Shown here piece by piece: positions 53,601-61,490 of a stretch of DNA of 64,000 bases. Source of the stretch: Aliitabrizicola sp031408575 (GTDB lineage Bacteria > Pseudomonadota > Alphaproteobacteria > Rhodobacterales > Rhodobacteraceae); NCBI GenBank assembly GCA_031408575.1, contig JANNWS010000075.1:5589-69588 (forward strand), written 5' to 3'. Each line of letters begins with the position of its first letter. Positions within the stretch are counted from its first letter, which is position 1. Both the position numbers and the translations under genes were made by a program. Below the pieces are notes generated by a model. The model was given only the letters and a program-made list of their open reading frames with translations. It was not told the origin of the DNA and did not search any database.

Positions 53601-53890
53601 AACCCATAGGCCCAATACGGCACCCCCCCGATCAACCGGATCAGAATGCCCTTCGCCCCGCCAAGTGTCCGCTCCACATAGGTATCAACCGACAGCGGAT
53701 GCTGCAGCGCCGCCAGATTGGCCAGCCGCAGCGTCGGCAGGGCCCCGCCTGCGCGATGCCATCCCGCCGCGAACGCCCCAAGGTCGCTGTCGGAAAACGA
53801 CAGCACCACCAGATCGGCGGGCGACTGCCCCAGATCGGTCGGTGCCGCCGTTTCGTCCAGACCGTGGCTTTCGCGGAAGATGACATGCAT
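50606..53890 (-). CDS. cobN: Cobaltochelatase large subunit
   Basis: A 1094-residue protein of the CobN/BchH magnesium-chelatase H type. Segments such as VHIGAHGTLEWLPGKAVALS and GYVAFYLWLRHVVGIHALVHIG are hallmark. It inserts cobalt into hydrogenobyrinic a,c-diamide with CobS and CobT, which are not in the window. It follows cobW by only 6 bases and precedes cobG with a 4-base overlap. The start is the ATG at 53890. Confidence 0.95.
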   Translation of the reverse strand: MHVIFRESHGLDETAAPTDLGQSPADLVVLSFSDSDLGAFAAGWHRAGGALPTLRLANLAALQHPLSVDTYVERTLGGAKGILIRLIGGVPYWAYGLAQVEALCRARGIALAVLPADGRADARLDAVSTLPASTLKRLAQLCDTGGAVAAQAALAQMALAAGLYAGPVTGAKALPEVGGWTPEAGVCCPAGFVMAATRPVVLVTFYRAWLTAHDLGPVEALFAALRARGFDVLALFAPSLKLPGAGRWMARWASALRPAAIVNSTSFSARGTDGTTPLDGAGVPVFQVALSTATRAAWDGAARGLSPSDLAMHVVLPEVDGRLFAGIASFKEPGPRDTALEFARYAHQADAGRIAAIANRVAGWVRLGAVAPADKRVALVLSTYPGKAHQMAHAVGLDALASAEAMLEDLAAAGHGVAPGAPLSDALASKAIGWPVAAYRAALAGLHPALHNALFATWGAPEDDPAVQDGAFRFAAIQRGATLVALQPERGQADQRDAEYHDLQRTPRHGYVAFYLWLRHVVGIHALVHIGAHGTLEWLPGKAVALSDACWPEALTGDLPVIYPFIVNDPGEAAQAKRRIGALTIGHIPPALRAGGTPERLTRLEGLLDEFSNADGLDPRRRDRLQADIRAEAAAAGVEADLGLDGASSLADAITRIDRFVCDVKESQFGDGLHVFGRLSPFAAPGAAASAHAERAALLDALSGKRVAPGPSGSPYRGRSDVLPTGRNLYTTDPRAVPSRAAHAQGVRLADELVRRHLQDQGDYPRGLVVDLWGSATMRTAGEEFAMALHLLGAKPVWDDGSDRVSGVEILPIALLDRPRIDVTLRVSGLFRDVFPTLSALFGQAVRALSQRDEAPDWNPYAGRAAGARVYGPAPGSYGLGIGDSAEDYTDAGRARAGEAWLQASAWALDGAEPARDRDGIAARVAGADAFVHPQDLPETDLLLAADYAAHEAGFAAAQALTGGSAALYHLDATDPARPRARPLREELARVMRGRAANPDWIAGMMRHSFRGGAEIAATLDHLAAFAHLAGVVDPHLIDLYHDATLGTEAVRAFLLRENPAALAAMEARFAALHAAGLWQTRRNSILAGLEARA

Positions 53891-53896
53891 CGCAGT

Positions 53897-54934
53897 TTAC
53901 CCGGCCAGCGCCAGTCGGATGGCATCCACGTCGATGTCGTCATGCTCGGCGATCACCACCAGCCGACCGCGTCGCACCTCGTCCCCACCCCAGGGCCGGT
54001 CATATTGAACCCGCACCCGCGCACCCACCGCCTGCACCAGCAGGCGCATCGGCTTGCCCGTCACGGCGGCATAGCCCTTTACCCGCAGGATGCGCCCGGC
54101 CAGCGCCAGCGCTTCGATCCGCGCGGCCAGCACCTGCGGATCAGCCTGCTCGGCAATCTCGATCACGACCGAGTCGAAATCCTCATGGTCATGCTCGTCC
54201 GCGCCATCATGATGCGACGGGCGCGCGGCAATATCATCCTCCGCTGCCGCCCCAAGGCCAAGGATCACGCGCGGATCGACGACCCCTTCCAGCACCTCGA
54301 TCACCGGCAGGCTGCGCGGCGCCTCGGCGGCGATCACGCGGCGCGCCTCGGCCAAGCCCGCCGCCCCCGCCAGATCGGATTTCGTCAGCAGGACAAGGTC
54401 CGCACAGGCGATCTGATCCTCGAACACCTCGCTGAGCGGCGTTTCGTGATCGACGCTTTCATCCGCCGCCCGCTGCGCTGCAATCCGGGCGAGATCCGGC
54501 GCAAACCGCCCCGCCGCCACCGCTTCGGCATCCGCCACCGCAATCACCCCATCCACCGTGATGCGCGAGCGGATGTCGGGCCAGTCGAACGCCTTCAGAA
54601 GCGGCTTGGGCAGGGCAAGCCCTGACGTCTCGATCAGGATATGATCGGGGCGCGGGTTCAGCGCCATCAGCGCGTTGATCGTTGGAATGAAATCATCCGC
54701 CACCGTGCAGCAGATGCAGCCGTTTGCCAGCTCCACGATGTTTTCCACCGGGCAATCGGGCAGCGCACAGGATCGCAGGATTTCCCCGTCCACGCCCACA
54801 TCGCCGAACTCGTTCACGATCACGGCGAGCCGCTTGCCTTGCGGGTTTTGCAGCAGATGCCGCACCAGCGTGGTCTTGCCCGCCCCCAGAAACCCCGTGA
54901 TCACCGTCACGGGAACTTTCACCAATTCCGTCAT
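53897..54934 (-). CDS. cobW: Cobalamin biosynthesis GTPase CobW
   Basis: A 345-residue G3E GTPase. The Walker A TGFLGAGKTTLVRHLL (near residue 14), the metal-binding CICC motif (NGCICCTVADD) and a histidine-rich stretch (SHHDGADEHDHED) are visible, followed by the C-terminal CobW domain. CobW is thought to deliver cobalt for the chelatase. The ATG at 54934 has GGAGGG at five bases; that site overlaps the stop of the preceding DUF1636 gene. Confidence 0.94.
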   Translation of the reverse strand: MTELVKVPVTVITGFLGAGKTTLVRHLLQNPQGKRLAVIVNEFGDVGVDGEILRSCALPDCPVENIVELANGCICCTVADDFIPTINALMALNPRPDHILIETSGLALPKPLLKAFDWPDIRSRITVDGVIAVADAEAVAAGRFAPDLARIAAQRAADESVDHETPLSEVFEDQIACADLVLLTKSDLAGAAGLAEARRVIAAEAPRSLPVIEVLEGVVDPRVILGLGAAAEDDIAARPSHHDGADEHDHEDFDSVVIEIAEQADPQVLAARIEALALAGRILRVKGYAAVTGKPMRLLVQAVGARVRVQYDRPWGGDEVRRGRLVVIAEHDDIDVDAIRLALAG

Positions 54935-54935
54935 C

Positions 54936-55334
54936 TCAACCCTCCAAAGGCGGTATGCGCGCGATACAGTTCTTGCGGAAATGGTCGGGCCGCTCGCGCC
55001 ACGGCACCAGCCCGTCGGCTGATGCTGCATAGCGCGCGGCCCCGTCGATCAGCACATCGACCATTCCCGCATCCAGATTGCCGTAGATATACGTCCACCG
55101 CCCCGTCCCCCGCAGCGCCACCGTACAGCCGCGCGTGCAGTTCGACAGGCATTCCACCGGCACAATGCGCAGGCTTTCCGGCACTTGAGCCGTCTGCAAC
55201 GCGGCCAGAAGAACGGCCCCGGCGCGGGGTGCGTCCTCGGCCTCGGGTGTCAGTGAATAGGACGGCAATGCACTGCGGCAGGTCATGCAGACCAGCAACT
55301 CGACCGTGCGAACCGGCGTGCTCGCGCCGTCCAT
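54936..55334 (-). CDS. DUF1636 family metal-binding-like protein (copy 2)
   Basis: A 132-residue paralogue of the protein at 41970. Conserved cysteines occur in VCMTCRS and ECLSNCTRGC, and both proteins end with KNCIARIP or KAIARIP. It is the first gene after the cobalamin riboswitch at 55478-55640. The ATG at 55334 was chosen from alignment with copy 1; an upstream in-frame start at 55442 exists. Role unknown, probably linked to cobalt or redox in corrin synthesis. Confidence 0.78.
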   Translation of the reverse strand: MDGASTPVRTVELLVCMTCRSALPSYSLTPEAEDAPRAGAVLLAALQTAQVPESLRIVPVECLSNCTRGCTVALRGTGRWTYIYGNLDAGMVDVLIDGAARYAASADGLVPWRERPDHFRKNCIARIPPLEG

Positions 55335-55477
55335 CACGGTCTCACACGGCAAAGGAAATCCTGACAAGGCAAATCGCGCATCATCGTCCCGGCATAGGGG
55401 AACGGGGGAAGGATGGCGGGGGGCAGCATACCCGTCCGTCACCAGAACACCCCGTCCGGTTCAGTCACTCAGGCGCT

Positions 55478-55640
55478 GGCAGGTCTCCCGGCTTGCGGAT
55501 TTCGGGGTGGTATGCCCCAACGGTCGCCCCGCCTTCCCAGCCGACATCGGCCAGTGGCAACGGGCGACCTCTCCGGTCACGGTCGCGGGGGCGGCTGCGC
55601 TTCGGGGCCGTCCCCTAGCGCATTCCCTTTTCACCTGTCA
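55478..55640 (-). ncRNA. Cobalamin riboswitch upstream of DUF1636-cobW-cobN
   Basis: On the minus strand the conserved blocks GGGAA, CCGCGACCGTGACCGG, GCCACTG, GGCTGGGAAGGCGGGG and CCGGGAGACCTGCC occur in order, closed by AGGT/ACCT pairing. It lies about 145 bases before the DUF1636 start and controls the long cob operon. Its 5' end is only about 60 bases from the divergent cobO start. Confidence 0.92.
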
Positions 55641-55700
55641 TAGACAGGAACCAACCCCCAACCCGTGCGCCAAGCCAGCCGCCCTGTCAAGAGACGCGAC

Positions 55701-56309
55701 ATGCAAGATGACGAAGCCCGCCACGCCGCAAAGATGGCCAACATCAAGGCCGCCCGCGACCGGATGATGGAAACCAAGACCGGCGAAAAAGGTCTGGTCA
55801 TCGTTCATACCGGCCCCGGCAAGGGCAAATCCTCGTCCGGCTTCGGCATGATCCTGCGCTGCATCGGTCACGGCATGCCCTGTGCTGTGGTGCAGTTCAT
55901 CAAGGGTGCATGGTCCACCGGCGAGCGCACGATGCTGGAAACCCGCTTCAGGGACGATTGCCGGTTCTACGTTGCAGGCCAGGGCTTCACCTGGGAAACT
56001 CAGGATCTGGCGCGCGACAAGGCCGCCGCCGCGGACGGCTGGGAAACCGCGAAACGCTATATCCGTGACCCGGACATCCGGTTTGTGCTGCTGGACGAGA
56101 TCAACATAGCATTGCGGTATGACTACCTCGACATCACCGAAGTCGTGGCCTTCCTGCGCGACGAAAAACCCGCCATGACCCACGTCTGCCTGACCGGGCG
56201 CAACGTCAAGCCAGAGTTGATCGAGATTGCTGATCTCGTCACCGAAATGGCCGTCGTCAAACACCCGTTCAAAGCCGGCATCAAGGCGCAGGCGGGCGTG
56301 GAGTTCTGA
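55701..56309 (+). CDS. cobO: Cob(I)alamin / corrinoid adenosyltransferase
   Basis: A 202-residue ATP:corrinoid adenosyltransferase of the CobO/BtuR type. The P-loop (HTGPGKGKSSSGFGM), KGAWSTGER and LLDEINIALRY segments are characteristic. It transfers adenosyl to the corrin cobalt. The ATG at 55701 follows a weak site. It diverges from the riboswitch-controlled cob operon and is followed by cobQ 73 bases later. Confidence 0.94.
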   Translation: MQDDEARHAAKMANIKAARDRMMETKTGEKGLVIVHTGPGKGKSSSGFGMILRCIGHGMPCAVVQFIKGAWSTGERTMLETRFRDDCRFYVAGQGFTWETQDLARDKAAAADGWETAKRYIRDPDIRFVLLDEINIALRYDYLDITEVVAFLRDEKPAMTHVCLTGRNVKPELIEIADLVTEMAVVKHPFKAGIKAQAGVEF

Positions 56310-56382
56310 GCATGCCCGCGTCCCGCTCCCGGCTTTCATTCTGGGAGAAATATCCCCGCCGGAGGCATCCGAAAGTCCTGCC

Positions 56383-57834
56383 ATGCGCGCCCTGATGATT
56401 CAGGGCGCAGGCTCCAACGTCGGCAAGTCGCTGCTTGTGGCGGGCCTCTGCCGGGCGTTGACGTTGCGCGGGCTGGCCGTCCGCCCGTTCAAGCCGCAGA
56501 ACATGTCGAACAACGCCGCCGTCACCATCGACGGTGGCGAGATCGGGCGCGCTCAGGCGCTGCAGGCGCTGGCCTGCGGTGTCGATCCGCATACCGATAT
56601 GAACCCGGTCCTGCTGAAGCCCGAATCTGATACCGGATCGCAGATCATCGTGCAGGGCAAACGCTGGGGCAGTGCGAAAGCCCGCGACTATGCCGTGATC
56701 AAGCCGCAACTGATGGCCCCCGTGCTGGAAAGTTTTCATCGACTGGCCGCAACCTGCGATCTTGTGCTGGTCGAAGGCGCAGGCTCGCCCGCCGAGGTGA
56801 ACCTGCGGGCCAATGATATTGCCAACATGGGCTTTGCCCGCGCCACTGACACCCCGGTCATCCTTGTGGGCGACATCGACCGGGGCGGCGTGATCGCCCA
56901 GATGGTCGGCACGCAGGCGGTTCTCGACGCGGGCGATCAGGCGATGATCAAGGGCTTCCTGATCAACAAGTTCCGGGGCGATGTGCGGCTTTTCGACGAT
57001 GGCTACGAGTTGATCCGGAAGCGCACCGGCTGGACCGGACTTGGTGTGATCCCGTGGTTTGCGGGCGCGCACCGCCTGCCCGCTGAAGACGCCCTCGACA
57101 TAGCCGATACTCGCCATAAGAGCGGCCTGAAAATTGTCTGCCTGCAATTCTCGCGCATTGCCAATTTCGACGATCTCGACCCGCTTTCCGCCGAACCCGG
57201 CGTGTCGCTGACCATGCTACGGGCGGGCGAGGTGCTGCCGGGCGACGCTGACCTTGTGATCCTGCCCGGATCGAAATCGACGCGCGGCGATCTTGCCTTT
57301 CTGCGCGCGCAGGGCTGGGATACCGACCTTGCCGCACATGTCCGGCGCGGTGGTCATGTGCTGGGCCTGTGCGGTGGCTATCAGATGCTGGGGTCCGTGA
57401 TCCGCGATCCCGACGGGCTGGAAGGCCCGGTGGGCGAAACGCCGGGCCTCGGTCTGCTGGACCTTGTGACCATCATGTCGCCCGACAAACGGCTAAGCCG
57501 TGTCACTGGCACGCATGCAGCCACCGGGGCGGCACTTTGCGGGTACGAGATTCATCTGGGCCGCAGCGAGGGCCCGGCCCGAACCCGCCCCTTTGCCCAT
57601 ATCGACGGCGCGCCAGAGGGGGCGGTTTCGGTGGAGGGGCGGGTGATGGGAACGTACCTGCACGGTCTTTTCAGCGAAGACCGGTTCCGTGCGCAGTTTC
57701 TGGCCGCATTGGGCGCATCGCCTTCGGGCTTTGGCTATGCCGCGTCAGTCGATGCGACGCTGAATGCGTTGGCCGCCCATCTTGAAGCATCTGTAGAGAT
57801 AGACGCGCTGCTGGCCCTTGCCGCAGCGCGCTGA
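56383..57834 (+). CDS. cobQ: Cobyric acid synthase
   Basis: A 483-residue glutamine-dependent amidase that amidates side chains b, d, e and g. The N-terminal IQGAGSNVGKSLL motif, VEGAGSPAEVNLR and the C-terminal amidotransferase nucleophile (LGLCGGYQMLG) are present. The ATG at 56383 gives the family start MRALMIQG. A GGAGG lies 17 bases upstream, which is further than normal. Confidence 0.95.
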   Translation: MRALMIQGAGSNVGKSLLVAGLCRALTLRGLAVRPFKPQNMSNNAAVTIDGGEIGRAQALQALACGVDPHTDMNPVLLKPESDTGSQIIVQGKRWGSAKARDYAVIKPQLMAPVLESFHRLAATCDLVLVEGAGSPAEVNLRANDIANMGFARATDTPVILVGDIDRGGVIAQMVGTQAVLDAGDQAMIKGFLINKFRGDVRLFDDGYELIRKRTGWTGLGVIPWFAGAHRLPAEDALDIADTRHKSGLKIVCLQFSRIANFDDLDPLSAEPGVSLTMLRAGEVLPGDADLVILPGSKSTRGDLAFLRAQGWDTDLAAHVRRGGHVLGLCGGYQMLGSVIRDPDGLEGPVGETPGLGLLDLVTIMSPDKRLSRVTGTHAATGAALCGYEIHLGRSEGPARTRPFAHIDGAPEGAVSVEGRVMGTYLHGLFSEDRFRAQFLAALGASPSGFGYAASVDATLNALAAHLEASVEIDALLALAAAR

Positions 57835-57840
57835 TGGCAG

Positions 57841-58206
57841 TCAGTTCACCGCGCGTGTTGCGGGCTTGGGTGTCGTGGGTGCGGGGCGAAAGGCAGAAAT
57901 GCGCGGGCGCAGGACGGTCGGTGTGACCGGCCCGGACAGACTCGGGGCCGGAGATTTTTGCGGAATGGCATGGCGGTCTGTTGGCTGTGAATCGGGCCGG
58001 GCGAACCCCGCGACGATGCCGATCACGGCACCCGCCACGGCGACGGCCAGAGAATAGGCAAACCACGCCTGCAACGCCTGCCCGTCACTCTCGGCACCGC
58101 TGGTGGAAAGGCCCACCACAAGGCCGATTGCGACCCCCGCTGCACCCAGCTTGAATACCAGAAACCCTGCCGTGTCGGCCCCAAGTGCCAGAGTAGGTCT
58201 TGTCAT
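57841..58206 (-). CDS. Small membrane protein of unknown function
   Basis: A 121-residue protein with two hydrophobic segments (about residues 14-32 and 48-67) and a proline-rich, basic C-terminal tail (about 80-121). The ATG at 58206 has AAAGGTG as ribosome site. No family was recognised. It converges on cobQ with a 6-base gap. Confidence 0.6.
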   Translation of the reverse strand: MTRPTLALGADTAGFLVFKLGAAGVAIGLVVGLSTSGAESDGQALQAWFAYSLAVAVAGAVIGIVAGFARPDSQPTDRHAIPQKSPAPSLSGPVTPTVLRPRISAFRPAPTTPKPATRAVN

Positions 58207-58532
58207 CTTCGCACCTTTCTGATGCCCCGGCCACTTGACCGGATACACATGAGTATTTCGGTCGATCGGTACAATTTTAAGGCGAGTTAAGCGCCATCGC
58301 ATGACTCTTTAAAGACGAAAAGTGCGACGGGGACCTGGGGCAGATATGCATTCATTGTCGGTTGAGGCGACATTCAGCATTGGAAGAATCGGTTGAAATG
58401 GAAATATTATATTTAGATTACAATGCGGTGATCGGAAATTTACAACCGAAACACCCGCCTGCAGTCGCCATCGCCTCAGCGCCCATGCCACCCCTTGCCA
58501 GCACTGCCCCAATCAGGCTATTTCGCCGCACC
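58207..58532. promoter_or_regulatory. Gap before tRNA-Val with a candidate tRNA promoter
   Basis: This 326-base gap has no convincing ORF. A possible tRNA promoter is TTGCCA (58495-58500) with TATTTC at 58519-58524, ending nine bases before the mature tRNA. An AT-rich stretch lies at about 58405-58430. Confidence 0.35.
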
Positions 58533-58608
<76 letters not shown>

Positions 58609-58682
58609 TTTAACGCCTTGATATTGTTGCACGTTTGGACGACTGAAAACGAACAGGCGAAGTTCGCGCAGGTTTAGCGAAC

Positions 58683-58919
58683 CTAGACCTGCATATCGAA
58701 GGCGCCTCGATAGCTTTTGTTCGGGCCTCTGCCGCTTGTAAGGCCAAGGTCTGCAGGGTTGCCCATGTCCCTTGCAACTATCGTCAGAGCGGCAAAGAGC
58801 GGAACCGGCCGCGCGCCCATGTCCAGTCTTTCCTGCGCCCAAACCAGCAAATCCTGACGGATAGCTTCTTCTTCGTCGGTCAGGGCTTGCGATCCATACA
58901 GCAGATTCGTCGTTGTCAT
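58683..58919 (-). CDS. Small element-encoded protein next to the integrase
   Basis: A 78-residue protein starting at ATG 58919, which overlaps the integrase stop (ATGA). It is acidic and helical in the first half (TDEEEAIRQDLLVWAQERLD). No family was recognised. It is the gene closest to the tRNA attachment site. Confidence 0.6.
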   Translation of the reverse strand: MTTTNLLYGSQALTDEEEAIRQDLLVWAQERLDMGARPVPLFAALTIVARDMGNPADLGLTSGRGPNKSYRGAFDMQV

Positions 58920-59917
58920 TTCACCACCTTCAGTTTTCCAAAGTCCAGTATTTCGGCCCCTTCGCGCAGATAGTCCGGCGAGAATCGGGCATAGACGTTG
59001 CGGGTCACGGTCACGTTCGAATGGCCCAGCATCTGGCTGACGGCCTCCATCGGCATTCCGCCCTCGATCAGATGCACCCCGGCGGTGTGGCGCAGGCAGT
59101 GCGGTGTCACGTCCTTCAGCTTGGCGGACAGGACTGCGGCGGTGAAGCCGTTGCGGATCGACTTTACCGGCCCGCCGTTCCATTCCACCACATAGTCCGA
59201 CAGCGCGGCCTCATGCGCCGATGTCAGGGCGGCGCGCAGGGTGCCGTTCATCGGCACGATGGCCCGGCCCTTGCGCGGCCCCGTGGCGCTGGATCGCAGG
59301 TTCACACGACCCCGTTCGAAATCTACCCGGTCCCATGTCAGATCCAGCACGGCCCCGACGCGGCCCGCCGTGGTCAGCATCAGAATGATCGCCAGCCGGA
59401 TATGCGGTTCACACTTTGCGGCGAGCAGCTTGTCGATCTCGGCCCCGGTCAGGTAGCGTTCTTTCGGTGCCGGCTTCTGCGGCCGGTCAATCGCCGGTGC
59501 CTGCGTAACAAGCCGCGCCTTCACCGCCCATGTCAGCGCGGTGCGCAGATGACCAAGCTCGGTATAGATCGAGCCGTCCTGGATGCCGACCGCGCGGCGC
59601 TTGGCGGTGTAATCGCGGCAATGGGCGGTGGTCACCTGATCGGGGCGCAGCGCGCCGAAGTGATCGAGGATCGGGATGCCGGTGTATTTCATGGTGGTGG
59701 CCACGGCGCGGCCGGTGCGATCGTCGCGGTACGCGGCCCAGAGCGTGGCGACGGTGGCAGCACCTGGGGAGATCGTCTCGCGCCGGATGCGGTCTATGGC
59801 CTCGCGTTCCGCGTCCTTGGCCGTGAGTGCGTCAAGACGATAGCGGCGGCGCCGTCCGCCATCCCACCAGGTGACAACGAAGCGTCCGTTGAGCCTTCCG
59901 ATCCGGTAATCTGACAT
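58916..59917 (-). CDS. Tyrosine recombinase / phage integrase
   Basis: A 333-residue integrase. An N-terminal AP2-like arm-binding region and a core-binding helix domain precede the catalytic domain. Catalytic residues are visible: Arg in TTAGRVGAVLDLTW, His/Arg in HCLRHT, His in LGHSNVT and the nucleophilic Tyr in RNVYARFSPD. It would recombine the phage att site with the tRNA-Val gene. Its 5' end is overlapped by the excisionase-like gene by 124 bases in another frame. Confidence 0.94.
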   Translation of the reverse strand: MSDYRIGRLNGRFVVTWWDGGRRRRYRLDALTAKDAEREAIDRIRRETISPGAATVATLWAAYRDDRTGRAVATTMKYTGIPILDHFGALRPDQVTTAHCRDYTAKRRAVGIQDGSIYTELGHLRTALTWAVKARLVTQAPAIDRPQKPAPKERYLTGAEIDKLLAAKCEPHIRLAIILMLTTAGRVGAVLDLTWDRVDFERGRVNLRSSATGPRKGRAIVPMNGTLRAALTSAHEAALSDYVVEWNGGPVKSIRNGFTAAVLSAKLKDVTPHCLRHTAGVHLIEGGMPMEAVSQMLGHSNVTVTRNVYARFSPDYLREGAEILDFGKLKVVK

Positions 59918-60069
59918 TTCTCATATTCCTCCACCGCGTCTGCCGGGATTCGAAACATGCGCCCGACCCGGAACCCGCGCAAGTCGCCGCGCTTGACCAG
60001 CTGGCGGATGGTTTCGGCGGAACACATCCAGCGTTCGGCCAGCATTTCGGGTGTGAGGGGGCGGGTCAT
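59794..60069 (-). CDS. Excisionase-like helix-turn-helix protein
   Basis: A 91-residue protein whose first 55 residues form a MerR/Xis-type winged helix (PLTPEMLAERWMCSAETIRQ, then GFRVGRMFRIPADAVEEYE). Such proteins bend DNA and direct excision. The last 41 residues are low-complexity and overlap the integrase gene by 124 bases. The ATG at 60069 overlaps the stop of the upstream ORF. Confidence 0.8.
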   Translation of the reverse strand: MTRPLTPEMLAERWMCSAETIRQLVKRGDLRGFRVGRMFRIPADAVEEYEKCQITGSEGSTDASLSPGGMADGAAAIVLTHSRPRTRNARP

Positions 60070-60302
60070 TCCGGCACCTGCTGCAACCCAGCGTCGCGCA
60101 GGAAATCGGTCAGCTCGGTCATGAGGCCGTTCTTCGCGGCGAGTAGGCTTTTGGTGCGCTTCCAGTCCGCCCATGGGCGGCGCAGTTTGAACAGGTAGCC
60201 CGTGGGCGAGACGCGACCAATCTCGACTGTGCCGAGTAGCGCGGCCTCAATGTGGTTGTGATCCGGGACGAAGCGGACGCGGATTGGGGCGGGGCGGGTC
60301 AT
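60066..60302 (-). CDS. Small phage-type protein, unknown function
   Basis: A 78-residue protein starting MTRPAPIRVRFVPDHNHIEA. It overlaps both neighbours in ATGA junctions, which supports translation. No family was recognised; it is basic with a short strand-rich start and a helical C-terminus. Confidence 0.6.
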   Translation of the reverse strand: MTRPAPIRVRFVPDHNHIEAALLGTVEIGRVSPTGYLFKLRRPWADWKRTKSLLAAKNGLMTELTDFLRDAGLQQVPE

Positions 60303-60487
60303 GGCTTGTCATGCTGCGCGGCCAGTTTCTGCAGCAGCCATACCGTCTCCATCGCGACGGCGCGCAGATCCAGAAGCGCGGATCGCCCGTCCCGGCTGTC
60401 CTCGGGCCAGTGTTTGCAGCGGGTGTAGATAGCTTCTATTTTGGTCGCCAGGGCCTCGGCTTCGGCGGCAAGGTCGCGTTCTATCAT
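60299..60487 (-). CDS. Small helical phage-type protein, unknown function
   Basis: A 62-residue, mostly helical protein (LAAEAEALATKIEAIYTRC..., LLDLRAVAMETVWLLQKL). Coupled to both neighbours by 4-base overlaps. No function assigned. Confidence 0.58.
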   Translation of the reverse strand: MIERDLAAEAEALATKIEAIYTRCKHWPEDSRDGRSALLDLRAVAMETVWLLQKLAAQHDKP

Positions 60488-60630
60488 TTGTCTACAACGT
60501 CCTTTGCGGTTTCGTAGCTGGCGAGGGCGGCGCGGTCTATCCTGGCATCGTAATAACGGTTGGCATATTCGCGGCGCTTGAGTGGCGTAATCTCCGCCAT
60601 TGCCTCGGCTGCGTCGGTGATGTCGGTCAT
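60484..60630 (-). CDS. Small phage-type protein, 48 residues
   Basis: The ATG at 60630 was chosen because GGAGG lies seven bases upstream; longer in-frame starts lack a site. The protein is helical (MTDITDAAEAMAEITPLKRR). No family was recognised. Confidence 0.55.
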   Translation of the reverse strand: MTDITDAAEAMAEITPLKRREYANRYYDARIDRAALASYETAKDVVDK

Positions 60631-60671
60631 GCTGGGTCCTCCAAAACGTAGCATTTCGCGGGTGATGTGGG

Positions 60672-60839
60672 TCATCGCTTGTTCGCTTTCCATCCGACGC
60701 AGGTGCAGTTCGTTTCGTTGTCGGGCATCGCTGACCTGCACCAGCGGCAGAACCACCCGCCCGAATAAACGTAGTCAGCTTTGCCCCAGTGCCTGTGCAG
60801 CGCGGAAACCATGCCGCCGCATTTGGTGCACCACATCAT
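60672..60839 (-). CDS. Small zinc-ribbon-like phage protein
   Basis: A 55-residue protein starting MMWCTKCGGM, with CxxC pairs at C4/C7 and C31/C34 and further cysteines at C45 and C47. The two CxxC knuckles suggest zinc binding. Its ATG overlaps the stop of the methyltransferase-like gene. Function unknown. Confidence 0.6.
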   Translation of the reverse strand: MMWCTKCGGMVSALHRHWGKADYVYSGGWFCRWCRSAMPDNETNCTCVGWKANKR

Positions 60840-61489
60840 GCGACTTCCTCCATTGCCCAGCCACCCCATTGATCGGCCATTGCGTCGGCGATGCCCTGGA
60901 ATGTGCGGCTGCGTTCCTTCCATCGGTCGGGGCCGGGCGGCATCCGGTGGACTCGGCTCCATGCCTTGTGCGCGGCTGTGCCGGTCTTCGGCGGGGTGAG
61001 GCGGGCGGTTGCGGTCAGGGCGGGCAGGCCGCGCAGATAGAGGCCGGTCGCCTTGAACGCAGGATCCCCGAACCACCACGGCTGCACGGTCTGCGCGGGC
61101 TTGGCATAGCCTGCGATGCGTTCCTTGGCGTGTTTGTGCATCACCGGGTTTTCCACCGCGATGCGCGGGATCGGCGCGTTCCACACGTCGCTGAACAGGG
61201 CGGCACCGTCATCCAGTTCGGCCCAAATGTCGGCCAGGGTGCGGCCCTTGGGTGGCGCTGTCAGCCAGCGAACGCCGGAATTGCAAAGCCGGGTGCAGGG
61301 CGGGTGGAACACGGCAAGCAAATCCCAGCCGTCATGCAGGTGGTCGCGCACGTCACCGATGATGTGGTGGTTGCTGCGATCCTCGGCGGGCAGCAGATCG
61401 ACCGACCAAGCGTCATGGCCACGGGCCGCAAAGGCGCGGCGCACCGTGCCGGATTGTTCGCAGCCGATCAGGACGCGGAGGGAAGTCAT
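60836..61489 (-). CDS. Phage DNA methyltransferase-like protein
   Basis: A 217-residue protein of a common phage family distantly related to C5-cytosine methylases. The N-terminal VLIGCEQSGTVRRAFAARG resembles the SAM-binding motif, and HPPCTRLCNSG resembles the PC catalytic motif. It is shorter than active C5 methylases and lacks a clear target-recognition domain, so methylation activity is uncertain. It could be an antirestriction or modification enzyme. Confidence 0.6.
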   Translation of the reverse strand: MTSLRVLIGCEQSGTVRRAFAARGHDAWSVDLLPAEDRSNHHIIGDVRDHLHDGWDLLAVFHPPCTRLCNSGVRWLTAPPKGRTLADIWAELDDGAALFSDVWNAPIPRIAVENPVMHKHAKERIAGYAKPAQTVQPWWFGDPAFKATGLYLRGLPALTATARLTPPKTGTAAHKAWSRVHRMPPGPDRWKERSRTFQGIADAMADQWGGWAMEEVA

Positions 61490-61490
61490 G

